A DNA stretch of 64,000 nt from Pleomorphovibrio marinus (GTDB lineage: Bacteria > Bacteroidota > Bacteroidia > Cytophagales > Cyclobacteriaceae): assembly GCF_003347495.1 (NCBI RefSeq), contig NZ_QCXY01000011.1, positions 124,001 through 188,000 on the forward strand, read 5' to 3'. A program made the position numbers and the translations under genes. This document shows positions 10,036-19,006 of this stretch, piece after piece (position 1 is the first letter of the stretch; the number at the start of each line of letters is the position of its first letter). The notes beneath the pieces were generated by a model. The model was given only the letters and a program-made list of their open reading frames with translations. It ran no database searches and was not told where the DNA came from.

Positions 10036-10494
10036 ATGAAAGGTCAGTACACCTAACCTCTAATTATTCCAGAAAATGCATTATCAGAAGCCAGTATCGA
10101 CCAGCTGGACCACTTCCTCGAGCAGCGTCACAGGCTCAACCTTAATAGACTATACGGAAAAGGCATCATACCCGGCCTCGATGTTGAAATGGGTGCCAAC
10201 CATGCTATTACCATTAAGGAGGGATTTGGGTTCACTTCGCAGGGCTTGCCCATGGAAACTGGCGAAACCGAATATACCCACTTTACACCTTATCATCCCC
10301 CACCGTTTCCTTCTTGGTTCGCTGATTTATTGCAACTTGAAGCAAACAATAACATGAACCTGTCATTTTATCAATCCAATAGTATTTACCGACTGATTAA
10401 GGAAGATGAAGCCGATAAGGATAATGTTACCCACCTAAAAAATAAAGAGGACTTATCTGAATTTGTGGTCACTTGTTTTTGGAAGCCAGTGTAA
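10036..10494 (+). pseudogene. Broken gene for a small RLNxLxGxGxxxGL-type protein
   Basis: Starting at ATG 10036, the frame meets TAA after six codons (10054) and then stays open to 10494. The region between that stop and the first internal ATG at 10189 clearly codes for protein: DQLDHFLEQRHRLNLNRLYG, then GKGIIPGLDVE, then ITIKEGFGFTSQGLPMET. I recall this order (an R-x-x-N leucine-rich helix, a G-x-x-x-GLxV turn, then a strand ending in G-x-x) from proteins encoded near large surface or injection-related genes, but I cannot assign a family. The C-terminal part (about 60 residues) is low in similarity to anything I know. The early stop and missing start suggest an inactive gene, unless a non-ATG start after 10054 is used. 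Confidence 0.5.
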
Positions 10495-10998
10495 AAAAGG
10501 CAAGCAAGGATAATCCATACATTTTTGATTTCCCTTAATTGCCATTTAACAATGATATTCTGACTTATTATTGATTTGTGCTGTGGCGATAGAAAAAGTG
10601 CTTGTTTCCTAAATTTAATCTGTCCAACCACCCCCCTTTTCCCCCTCCTAAAACAGGAGGAGGTATATGTGAATTACTATCCTTCCTCCTATTGCTTGTT
10701 TGGTTTCACGAAACTGCTTCCCAATTCCAAGTTAATTAAATTCTATTTTTCTCAATACCCATTCGCCTTAATTCCAGGCACCAATTAACCTCAATAAGAA
10801 GAAAAAACCACATTATTGGACTGACTAGCCCCCCTCCTGCTATAAGGAGGGTGGTAGAAAATACCAAATCTTTGGTATTGCCTGGATCATAAAGAAAAAT
10901 TACCTTGACAATGCGATATTTATTGAATAGCAAATTGGGTCTTGAAGAGAATCAATCCTAAGCAAGCATATTCATTTTATATCATCAATACCCACACC
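10495..10998. other. Intergenic stretch with C-rich hairpins and a palindrome
   Basis: No convincing gene is seen. Two short hairpins with C-rich left arms are present: CCTCCT/AGGAGG at 10644-10660 and CCCTCCT/AGGAGGG at 10832-10851. A third of the same kind lies at 12989-13010. An 18-bp palindrome, ATACCAAATCTTTGGTAT, is at 10861-10878 and recurs elsewhere in the window. These look like dispersed intergenic repeats rather than terminators, since no T-tract follows them. Confidence 0.5.
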
Positions 10999-11481
10999 AT
11001 GTACCTAGCACCAGAAGCATATACTAAAATTCGCGAACAGGTACTGGAGATCCTTCATGAAAAATATCCCGGCCAGTTTATCGTGGGGGAACCCTGGGAC
11101 TATATAGCCCTATTTCCAGCCAAACATGAAAAAGTGGGCTATTTGAAATTGTACCAGGACATAGAGTTCATCACCTATGTAGTGCAATATGTCAATCATG
11201 GACACCTGAATTGCCCCGAAGACGAAACCCCGGATTATACCGCCAACTACATGAAATGGGAGGTAGTGGAATTGCTCGAGGATCTTTTGAACGACAACAT
11301 GTTATTCGGTGTGGACAGGGGACTGACCTTTTCCATGGGTATTCCAAGATGCCCGCCGGAAAATTGGGAAGACTATATGGAACCCGGAGTCGACTATTTT
11401 GTATGGTCTGGGCCAATTCCAAATTTAGCGGAAGAAAAGGGTAAGGATACTGCTGTTTTCAGAAAACGGCTCGAAGAATAA
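10999..11481 (+). CDS. Hypothetical acidic protein, duplicated downstream as a fragment
   Basis: About 160 residues from ATG 10999; a TTG at 10942 in the same frame would add 19 residues. The N-terminal block EAYTKIREQVLEIL, then GEPWDYIALFPAKHEKVGYLK, recurs in the next 200 bp as a truncated second copy. That shows the gene belongs to a small tandem family. The central part is acidic (ELLEDLLNDN) and the C-terminus is charged. There is no signal peptide, membrane helix or recognised catalytic motif. No clear Shine-Dalgarno sequence precedes either start. I do not recognise the family; the protein is probably cytosolic. Confidence 0.6.
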   Translation: MYLAPEAYTKIREQVLEILHEKYPGQFIVGEPWDYIALFPAKHEKVGYLKLYQDIEFITYVVQYVNHGHLNCPEDETPDYTANYMKWEVVELLEDLLNDNMLFGVDRGLTFSMGIPRCPPENWEDYMEPGVDYFVWSGPIPNLAEEKGKDTAVFRKRLEE

Positions 11482-11521
11482 AAGGCTTCCACCCTACTCA
11501 TTGTAATGGTGTAATATCAAC

Positions 11522-11656
11522 ATTATAATCCGTGAACAACTCCTCCAGGCAATGAAGACTAAATACGGGGACACCTTTAAAATAGGCGACCCATTGGACT
11601 ACGTTGCCCAGTTCCCCGCCAAACTATCCCACAATAATGGAAAAGGATACAGGTAA
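11522..11656 (+). pseudogene. Truncated paralogue of the preceding hypothetical gene
   Basis: An open stretch of 44 codons, without its own start before codon 11, encodes IIIREQLLQAMKTKYGDTFK, followed by IGDPLDYVAQFPAKL. This aligns with KIREQVLEILHEKYPGQFIV and GEPWDYIALFPAK in the gene that ends 40 bp earlier. It stops at TAA 11654. It is best explained as a decayed tandem duplicate. Confidence 0.55.
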
Positions 11657-12264
11657 ATAGGGGTAATTTGAAATTACCCTATGGATCAAATCGGAACAAC
11701 AAATAAAAATCCAGTCTGAAACATGAACCTGATCCATTTTTCCCTGCACTAAAGGAAGTCAAAAATGGATTTGGAATCGTATTCAACCAACTCAGTTTTC
11801 ATGGATTCCCTTCTATTCACACCACGGCATACTCCATTCGATGTGTGAAGGACTAGGAGCAACATGAACACCACCGTCGTACCCAAGCCCCAAATAGTCC
11901 TGTCTGCATATAAAGGTAGGGTGGCATAAAAAGTCCCCAAGAGACTGCCGATATACAGCACCACACTCAACTCGCAGCACTGGCCGGTGCAAGGGCAAAA
12001 ACCCGTAAGTGAGTTTCATTTTCCATCGATTTTTCCGATCCTTATAAAAGCTCCGTTCATATCGTCCGTACCTACGGCACTATCCCGTTGGTGATGCACG
12101 TACCAAATCCATGGGTTAATAACCATGGTTAGTACATCGTTCGCACCTACGCAGCTGTTGGATCCTTCCATCACAAAAACTGAATAAAATTAAATAGAAC
12201 CACAATCTATTCCTTTAATTTCCTAAGGATATCCCATCACTCAATAGAGGAATCCATCAATAAC
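11657..12264. other. Intergenic region without a convincing gene
   Basis: About 600 bp with short open frames only. Around 12058-12165 two similar segments, TCGTCCGTACCTACG and TCGTTCGCACCTACG, flank a CCATGG-containing inverted sequence, so it may hold a decayed dispersed repeat. Nothing else could be supported. Confidence 0.4.
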
Positions 12265-12981
12265 CTACACCAAGTCAAACGCATATGCATATTCCAGGAT
12301 ATCCCTGAGGCTGCGGATTTCCAGTTTTTTGTTAATGTTCTTTCGGTGCTCCTCCACGGTGCGCCGACTGATAAAGAGTTTTTCCGCAATGCAGGGGTTG
12401 TTCACCCCCTCCGCCAAGAGCTTCAGCACTTCCATTTCCCTCCTCGTGAGGGAATCAAAAAGTAGCTGATGGTCCCTTTTAAACAGTTCCTCCGAGATTA
12501 CCCTTTTGATTTTAGCAGATATATCCAGCTCCTTATCCAAGGGAAAAATAAAGGAAAGGTATCCTATCCGGAACTTTTTGGTAAGTACCAGGCAAATGGT
12601 ATAGCATTGCTCCCGGGGGTGGTACAACTGCTGGTAGTTTGAATAGATTTTGTCCCCCCGATCGCTCTTATAAAAGCTCCTTATTTTTGGGAGTTCGTAG
12701 GCCAGGGTATCGGGATGATAAAAGGCATCCAGATTGCCGTTTTTCAGGTCTTTCATTTTTTGCGCATTCAGTCCAAACCAGTCCCTTCCTTCGGGATTGA
12801 GGTAAAGGCAGCGAAAATCCTCGTCGCTATGCTGCAAAATATCCCCACATTTCCCTCCCACCTCCTCCAGGGATTTGTCACTTTTGGTAATCAATCGATC
12901 GTACTTGATCAGTTGCTGTTGCTGTTGGGTTAACATGGAAGCCAAAATTTCCATAGTTGAAAATGGGTTTATACATGACAC
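12265..12981 (-). CDS. LuxR-type transcriptional regulator
   Basis: The 238-residue protein carries a C-terminal LuxR/NarL helix-turn-helix at about residues 172-232: SLTRREMEVLKLLAEGVNNP, then IAEKLFISRRTVEEHRKNIN. The acidic N-terminal half resembles a PAS-like sensor (YLNPEGRDWFGLNAQKMKDL). There is no receiver-domain phosphorylation motif, so it is not a typical response regulator. The start chosen is GTG 12981 because GGGGAGGAA lies seven bases upstream on the coding strand; a GTG at 12954 is an alternative. It stands alone on the minus strand. A decayed LuxR domain is present at about 33.7 kb, so this regulator type may have been duplicated. Its targets are unknown; the repeated palindrome described for this region is one speculative operator. 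Confidence 0.8.
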   Translation of the reverse strand: MSCINPFSTMEILASMLTQQQQQLIKYDRLITKSDKSLEEVGGKCGDILQHSDEDFRCLYLNPEGRDWFGLNAQKMKDLKNGNLDAFYHPDTLAYELPKIRSFYKSDRGDKIYSNYQQLYHPREQCYTICLVLTKKFRIGYLSFIFPLDKELDISAKIKRVISEELFKRDHQLLFDSLTRREMEVLKLLAEGVNNPCIAEKLFISRRTVEEHRKNINKKLEIRSLRDILEYAYAFDLV

Positions 12982-14109
12982 AGTTCTTCCTCCCCACCCC
13001 TATAGGGAGGATTACTTAAACATCATCGTATCCTTTGAAAACATCAGAACAGGTTCAAACGAATAGTAGGGTTAAAACAATCAGTTTGCACCTTTCAAAG
13101 AATAGGTCATAAAATCCACTAAAGTTGCGTGGAACCAGTTGGTTTAGGTTAAATAACTTGATCAGGCCCACAAGAAACAAGCATTCCATATTGGGAAAAT
13201 AATCTTGTTCACCTATCAATGATCAATAAATAATTTTATGATTTCAAATATAAAATATTAGAGTTAAGATGCAAGAAAATACAGATCAAATAATAGTCTT
13301 TGGATAAAAAATAAATTAATTATTTGTAAAAAGATTATTTTTTCCCAATATTATTCAAAAACGTTTTTGAATTTACAACTCAAAACGGTTTTCTCCCCTA
13401 AAAAGCTTAAGCTACTATTTGATATCCGAAAGTGGTAGTTGGTCTAAATTAAATTCTTTTAATGGGACCAAAAACGTCGTTCATAATTAAAAGGACCCTT
13501 CCTCAGTAACCCTTCTTAATTGGTAAAAGACTAAATCAAATACCCCAATGCGATAGGTACGCCATGTAAATAATGTTTTCCGGGTTGAGAGTTTGAGAAT
13601 GGAAAGTCCCTAAATCGTCGCTAAATGCTCCCACCTTAACTAAAAACAAATGTACAAAGGTTTAAGGGGGTCCCATTTTAAGAGTGATTGTCATATTTCT
13701 GGGTTTGATGCTTTACTTGAATTCAGCATTTTAGTATTTGAAAATGATTGGGGTGGTCACTACTACCAGGACTGGTGGTAGTGCTGGAAAGCAGAAGGTT
13801 GGACCAGCCTGGGCCGCCACCAAAATTTTAATTGGATGCCTGTGCAGACGCCGAAGGTGTTTAAGAAGGTATCGTTTGGTTGACGCTTTGATGAAAATAT
13901 GGATATATACTTTTTATTGTTCCACCTAACCTTACCTCCGTTTTCCAATCATTATCACTTCCTTTTTCACAAAATATACCAAAGCTTGGGTATTGATTGG
14001 CTTTGGTATAATAGCTACTTTGGTTGTCTATATGGTAGTTTCCATTATGGGGGTGAGAGGGCGAAGCTGTAGGTTATTAGGTTAATGAAAAGGAGGAATT
14101 TAGTAGATG
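12982..14109. other. Long AT-rich intergenic region
   Basis: No gene is convincing over about 1.1 kb. It contains the repeated palindrome ATACCAAAGCTTGGGTAT at 13976-13993 (one mismatch between arms). At about 13331-13361 it shares a segment (ATTATTTTTTCCC, A or G, ATATTATTCAAA) with about 33288-33314. The latter lies beside an IS4-type relic, so part of this region may derive from insertion-element ends. Confidence 0.4.
13976..13993. repeat. Palindromic repeat ATACCAAA-n2-TTTGGTAT, copy 2
   Basis: Second of three palindromes of the same sequence (10861-10878, 13976-13993, 19350-19366). All lie in intergenic DNA and are followed by TG or TTG. This copy has one mismatch (TTGGGTAT). It could be a regulator-binding site or a small dispersed repeat. 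Confidence 0.5.
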
Positions 14110-14527
14110 ATTAGGATGATTTGGCCCTGGAAAATATATCATATTAGCCATCATTGTTGTTTCTCAATACTGGCGTTACCCCCATATGGATTTTCTTTTC
14201 TGGTCGTAAGCCGTAGCTAAGTTACTCGAACGTAAGTTCGTATTTGGTCATCAGCACTTGGTTTACCGACAGTTGAAGCCACCTATCTATTCTGAGGGAA
14301 TCCCCAGTATTCTGGACTTTCTGTTGCTCTTTGGAATTTCCACTCCCTTGATAGGTTTCGGTAAACGTGTGGTTCAGAATAGATGTGGCGATAATGTCCC
14401 TGTGGCTTTCCAGATGGGAACGCCTTTCTGTGACCTTTATGCCGTCCACCACTGCAGAACCCTAGTTCTGCATCACCTGTCGGTAGGCTTTGTGGAGGTT
14501 CTTACGGTTGATTACTTTTTCTATCAT
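14110..14527 (-). pseudogene. Decayed group II intron reverse transcriptase/maturase, N-terminal part
   Basis: On the minus strand, ATG 14527 begins MIEKVINRKNLHKAYRQVMQ, the start of the RT0/RT1 region of group II intron-encoded proteins. It continues through a TAG with GSAVVDGIKVTERRSHLE (RT1) and ATSILNHT. After a frame change it reads LPKPIKGVEIPKSNRKSRIL, and after another IDRWLQLSVNQVLMTKYEL. A TAA at 14222 interrupts the following LSYGLRPEKKIHMGV, which corresponds to the RT2 block (SYGFRP in intact proteins). The YADD catalytic block, maturase and endonuclease regions are not found. At least two frameshifts and several stops make it inactive. Intron RNA domains were not identified. 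Confidence 0.75.
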
Positions 14528-14800
14528 GATTTAAACTATTAAACAAGTGAAAGGAGACTTTCACGCATTCCGTACGAACGGGTTGGGAACGTAGAGGTGA
14601 AACCCCAGTGTGGTTCAATTATAAGCAAGTTTAAAAAAGACAATGGTTAAAAAAGGCTGATTACCAGTAGTGACTAGACAAATAATCGAATTTAAATGGA
14701 GTCCTGAAACCATTAAAAAAACGGGGCGTCACCGAAAAGCCTTACGAGTAGGAAAGTCAAAACCCATTACAATGGCAAAAAAATTAAAGTAAATCAAAAA

Positions 14801-15112
14801 ATGTGGAGTGAAATTACTCCTGAAGAGCAAGGTGAGATTAAAGATGACCTTGTTAAAGCAGGTCTTATTGAGAAATCCGATACAATTGTCGGTGATCCTT
14901 CTATTGACGAATTAGAAGAAGACCAAATTGATGCATTTGTTGCAAAATTGGAAGCTAAACATGTAAAAAATCCGTGCAGAACTGCGTGTAAAACTGCTTA
15001 CGATATTGCGCGAAATGCATGCAATTTACATCCTAGAAGTAAAAAACGGAAAAAATGTAGAAATGCAGCTATGAATGCTTATCAATTGTGCTTGTATGCG
15101 TGTGGCGAATAA
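14801..15112 (+). CDS. Small cysteine-rich protein with symmetric Cys spacing
   Basis: A 103-residue protein from ATG 14801. The N-terminal half is strongly acidic (EITPEEQGEIKDDL, ... DELEEDQIDAFVAKLEAKH). The basic C-terminal half contains six cysteines with the spacing C-x3-C-x10-C-x11-C-x10-C-x3-C, from about residue 58 to the penultimate residues (CRTAC ... CLYAC). Such symmetry fits two antiparallel helices locked by disulfides. There is no Sec signal peptide, so the protein could be an intracellular helical hairpin or a leader-plus-core peptide precursor. No processing or export genes are adjacent. A good hairpin follows 20 bp downstream. A decayed copy of the gene's 3' end and hairpin lies at about 16.73-16.86 kb. 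I do not recognise the family. Confidence 0.65.
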   Translation: MWSEITPEEQGEIKDDLVKAGLIEKSDTIVGDPSIDELEEDQIDAFVAKLEAKHVKNPCRTACKTAYDIARNACNLHPRSKKRKKCRNAAMNAYQLCLYACGE

Positions 15113-15131
15113 TTTCGAAATGTGAAAATAA

Positions 15132-15166
15132 GTGTAAGGATAGAAGAATTGCTTTTATCCTTACAC
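15132..15166 (+). terminator. Hairpin after the cysteine-rich gene
   Basis: An 11-bp perfect stem, GTGTAAGGATA/TATCCTTACAC, with a 13-base loop lies 20 bp after the stop codon. A T-rich segment follows at some distance (CACTCATTTT), so it may be a terminator or a 3'-end stabilising hairpin. A diverged copy with compensating changes (GAGTGAAAGGATAAAAG and its complement) lies near 16802-16848. That supports a conserved hairpin. Confidence 0.55.
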
Positions 15167-15779
15167 ACTACACTCATTTTCAAAAAGATTTGAACCGGAC
15201 GATCATCCAGCACATAGTCGAGTAGGTAAAGTGAATTACCACCCCAAAACCTTTCAAAAGTTTAACCTGCCCAATAAGATAACAAGGGGGAGGTCGGCGT
15301 GAAATGGATTATTCTTGGGGAGTTGAATAAAAAGAAATTGGTACCTGGGTTCTAAAAAATAGCATCAAAATGGGTTATGATTGGTATCAAGAAAATATTG
15401 CAAATCCGATTATTTATATTCATATTTGACCACAAACAAATTCATTTTTAGGAGTCAAAAATATCAAAAAAACATGTTGTGCAAAGCACTGTCTTTCAGC
15501 TTGTTTAAGATAGTAATTTAAGTGCAAAAAAAGAAGTCTAAAAAAGACATTAATTAGTCTATTTCATGTTTTTACTTTATTTTTTTTAGTCTTTTATTAA
15601 AAGCATTAAACTAAGTTCTTTTTAGAAATATTATATCAATGTCGTTTAGTTAAGAAAGTAACGATTAAATTTCATATATTGTAGGGGTATATAAGGGGTA
15701 ACTTAACTACGAGCCAGAACAAAGATTATAGACTAAACATAACCAAACATATTGACCATGAGCTTGTCGCAGAAGCATT

Positions 15780-16455
15780 TATTAGCCGTACAAAAGACGA
15801 CCATAAGGGGGTGTTTTCCAGAAACAGAGATCCGATTATCAGGCAGTTATATTTTTTATCATGTCATTCAAGACTGCTTTGCAACGTGATCGGGACAGGT
15901 TCTATAAAGCACTTTCCAACAGTGATTTCAAATAGGGAAGTCACAAAATCTCCCTTGAGCCAGGCAAGGGCTAAACTTAACCCAGGGGCATTCAGAAGAC
16001 ATAATGAAGTTGCCGTTAACGGATTTTACGGGGAGGCCTCCTACTACATCTGGTACGGGATGCGAGTGTTGGCAATGGACGGTAATAGACTTATGCTTCC
16101 CAAGTTCAAAACTGTAGTGAAAGAGTTCGGCAGACTCTACCATTACCGCTGGAATGAGGAGGAGGCTTACAAGCTTCTCAAGAGCAGGATGGAATTGGAA
16201 GCTTTCTCTGGAAAAACCGCAATTGCCATTAAGCAGGACTTCCATGCAAAAGTATTCATGATGAGCATGTGCGCGGTTTACGCGTATCCGATCGAAGAAA
16301 AGGTACTGGCTGAATATAAAGCGGAAAAAGATAGAAAATTCCAACAAAAGATCAACAGAACAAATGCACTAGCCACGGTGATGGACATGTCCATACCCAT
16401 GTTCCTTAAACGGAAGTTTCAGGAATCTTTGGATGCTTTTGATGAATTGGTGTAA
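15780..16455 (+). pseudogene. IS4-family transposase with internal deletion and frameshift
   Basis: The frame from about 15811 contains the N-terminal transposase block QARAKLNPGAFRRHNEVAVN, then FYGEASYYIWYGMRVLAMDG, which includes the first catalytic Asp. It then jumps directly from NRLMLP to FGRLYHYRWNEEEAYKLLKS and MELEAFSGKT, which belong to the C-terminal YREK region. The middle of the protein, including the second Asp, is missing. Upstream of 15900, further family-like sequence (MSFKTALQRDRDRFYKALSN) lies in another frame. The element is inactive; its inverted repeats were not identified. Confidence 0.8.
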
Positions 16456-16725
16456 AACACAAGGGAAATTGTAAGGCCGGGAAGAAAACTACCAAGACCC
16501 AAAAGGCCTAAAAAAGTGCATCATATGAATTACAAACCGCTTTTTTTATTTCGCATCAGCGTCAGTGGCTTTTCCTTCCATTGTTCCGCCTATTTCATCA
16601 CCAATAATTTGGCTCTTCAATAGAACGACTGCTTCCCTGGTGAATGCGCATTGAAAAATTATATTAATAGCCTTTGTTGCTATCCTTAAATTTTGAGAAA
16701 TGAATGAAATTTATAATCTTGAAAT

Positions 16726-16866
16726 AAAAAATGCGGAAAATGTATGGATGCTTATTAATTGTAGTTTTATGCCGGTGACGATTAATTCGAAATACGAAAA
16801 AGAGTGAAAGGATAAAAGAATAGACTTTTATCTTTTCACTCTTTTTCAAAAGGATTTATTAAATTA
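16726..16866 (+). repeat. Decayed copy of the 3' end of the cysteine-rich gene and its hairpin
   Basis: The sequence parallels 15050-15190: GATGCTTATTAATTGTAGT against GAATGCTTATCAATTGTGC, then ATTAATTCGAAATACGAAAA against AATAATTTCGAAATGTGAAA, then an equivalent hairpin and TTTTTCAAAAGGATTT against TTTTCAAAAAGATTT. The coding part is broken. The IS4-type relic lies between the two copies. Confidence 0.6.
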
Positions 16867-16906
16867 AACATTTTACGAGAGGACTGACAGGAAAACGGCT
16901 TTGGAT

Positions 16907-17878
16907 ATGCTCGTAGTCTTAATTCTAACCTTAGACAGCATTGATAATGATTTAGTGAATATGATAGGAAGGACAAATAAAAGACTTTTGATAGGTGTAT
17001 CAAGTCCTGTAGGATATCTTTATGAAAAAGTAGAAGTTCATGGCAAACCCGCCCCAGTTTTGGAAAGCCCATTGAGCTATTTTTTACTTTATGACGAGAT
17101 TTGGTTTCTGTCGAAAAATCTATGTCCCAATAATATGGAAAAACTAGATTTCGTTCATTTTGTTGATAGGGAATTGATGTCAGAAGGACTTCCCGTGGAC
17201 TTTTCAATGGGAATGAATCCAAATCCGTTCGGTGATTTTTCTTGGACAAATTGGAGAGAAGTTATTAGAAACACCATCGGATTAAGATGGCGCTGCGACA
17301 ATCATACAAGAAGTTTTAATTTTGGTGAACTTTCACTTTTCCCTACACCTGGAAAATATTTAAATCTGCTCGTAGACAGATATATAGCGACAAGTTTTGA
17401 TATGGATTTAGTTGAGAATTCTGCAAATTTTATTTGGAGTCAAGAAATAGATCAAGCTCAGCTCAAATTAAATGTCAGTGAACAGCTTTTGACGTCTTCC
17501 ATTTCATCTTTTCAGACAATTGATGGTCCTTGGCATCCTGAAATATTAAATCTTAGAGGAGATAACCTATTAAAAAAGTACAGGAAAAAAATACAAAATG
17601 TGACATTGGATGATATACAAGATGTTGATAAAAGAGTGGGAGAGCTATCAATGGAATTTGAAAAAGTTACATCTAATATAGTTTCAGAACATTTCGACAC
17701 CAGTGGGATGTTTAAGAGTACAGCTATGTTCTTGGTGGGACTAATTCCATTTGTAGGAAATTTTATTGGTGGTGGACAGGTTATGAAGGAAATATATGAT
17801 AAGATTAGGCTAAGACAAGAAAAGGGGTGGATTGGGTTTTTAGGTAGGGCACAAGGGTCATTGCAGGGAAAGAAATAA
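16907..17878 (+). CDS. Unassigned protein with a C-terminal hydrophobic segment
   Basis: A 323-residue protein read from ATG 16907; TTG 16901 is also in frame. It begins with a hydrophobic stretch (MLVVLILTLDSIDND) that is too short and acidic for a clear signal peptide. The middle is mixed alpha/beta with Trp- and Phe-rich sections (DFSWTNWREVIRNTIGLRWR). Around residues 220-260 there is a charged helical region (KKIQNVTLDDIQDVDKRVGE). Near the C-terminus a hydrophobic segment, FKSTAMFLVGLIPFVGNFIG, could insert in a membrane, followed by a basic tail. Base composition is AT-rich, like the surrounding DNA and unlike the giant genes or the conjugation genes. It stands alone between transposon relics. 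No family or function is recognised. Confidence 0.6.
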   Translation: MLVVLILTLDSIDNDLVNMIGRTNKRLLIGVSSPVGYLYEKVEVHGKPAPVLESPLSYFLLYDEIWFLSKNLCPNNMEKLDFVHFVDRELMSEGLPVDFSMGMNPNPFGDFSWTNWREVIRNTIGLRWRCDNHTRSFNFGELSLFPTPGKYLNLLVDRYIATSFDMDLVENSANFIWSQEIDQAQLKLNVSEQLLTSSISSFQTIDGPWHPEILNLRGDNLLKKYRKKIQNVTLDDIQDVDKRVGELSMEFEKVTSNIVSEHFDTSGMFKSTAMFLVGLIPFVGNFIGGGQVMKEIYDKIRLRQEKGWIGFLGRAQGSLQGKK

Positions 17879-18040
17879 CTGTTGCCAACAATTTAGCTGT
17901 CATTGCGGGAGTTGCCCAAACAACGAAAATGCTTAATCACGAAATCGGTGAAGTTCTTTGAGGGATTTGGCCAGGTTTTAAATGTTTAATAAATAAAACT
18001 TTTAAATAGCCCGGGAAAATCTGACCAAATATAGCTTTTT
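17879..18040. other. Short region with a possible coding remnant
   Basis: After the stop, the sequence still reads as protein in another frame (ITVANNLAVIAGVAQTTKML, then NHEIGEVL, stop), suggesting the tail of a lost gene. Nothing more can be supported. Confidence 0.3.
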
Positions 18041-19006
18041 TTAATAAGGCACTTAATAAGTAAACTTCTTGTATGGATACGGTGGCTTTATCACCATTCT
18101 CTGGATTAAATTCTCGAAGATCCCTTCGCCCATTTTGTGACGGTTGAACCTGTTGGTGTACTCGTTGATGTAGTGCTGCAGGTTCAGGACCGAATGATGG
18201 TGGGTACCCCTAAGCCATGCTTTCAACATCATGATTACTCGGTGCGTCTGCTTGAAGTTCTCCCCCTTCTATCCCGATTTTTCATGAGACAGTCTGGGAT
18301 AATGGGCTTCAATGCCCTTATACTTATTCCAATAGTCAGTCTTGTTCGGTATCGCTTTTAATTCGATCCTTCATAAATCATCCCAAAATAACCTTGGAGG
18401 CAGTTTCTATCACCCTTACATACCAGCAGGAAACACCTATTGCACCCCTTTCTATGCCCACCCACTACCATGATTCCCTTTTCCCCTCGTTTCTTCCTAA
18501 TGCTTGGTCGTCTTGACCGCCAACATAGGTTTCGTCCACTTCTACTTTTCCCGTCATGGGAAAGTTTGGCTGCTTTCCATCGCATTCATCACTTTGCGCT
18601 TAAAAAGCCAGCAGGTTTTTTGCCTAAGCTCAAGCCTACGGCTCAATTCGCCGCTACTGACGCCATTCTTGTCAGTAGAAACATAATAAACAATATAAAA
18701 TGCCTTGCGAAGAGAGAATTTGCAATTATGAAAAAGGGTGCCAGCCTTTGGAGACTCTAGCCGACCACATTTAGTACATTCCCTGTCAAATTCTTTTACT
18801 CCTTTGCAATAGTGGGTATGATCACACTTTCTACAACTAAATCCAACCTTCCACTTGATATTTGCCAAATATTCATAACATGACCTATCGTCAGGAAACC
18901 GCTCCTGAAACTCAAATATTGACAAACTCCTATACCTCTTTTCCATAAAATCGTCATTTAATTGTAATATAGCCCTATTTTGTTTATTAAAAAAGCACCT
19001 TATTAA
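18041..19006 (-). mobile_element. IS1595-type element, decayed
   Basis: On the minus strand, the transposase N-terminal region (start about 18946) is intact: FRECTKC-like Zn-ribbon pattern in CRKCDHTHYCKG and CTKCGRLESPKAGTLFHN, followed by SLRKAFYIVYYVSTDKNGVS. It runs to about 18554 and is then broken by frameshifts. The catalytic region GKVEVDETYVGG is recognisable only by changing frame near 18550. The C-terminus reads LKAWLRGTHHHSVLNLQHYI, then NEYTNRFNRHKMGEGIFE, near 18085-18215. Candidate inverted ends are TTAATAAGGCACTT (18041-18054) and the complement TTAATAAGGTGCTT (18993-19006). Inactive relic. Confidence 0.75.

Noticed and set aside
9120-10494. Diversity-generating retroelement next to the tail-collar protein
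   Set aside because: No template/variable repeat pair or intact reverse transcriptase is present; the only RT relic (14.1-14.5 kb) is a group II intron type.
14540-14640. Possible group II intron domain V in the leader of the maturase relic
   Set aside because: The GTACGGAATGCGTGAAAG segment is suggestive, but domain V should lie downstream of the maturase gene, not upstream of its start.
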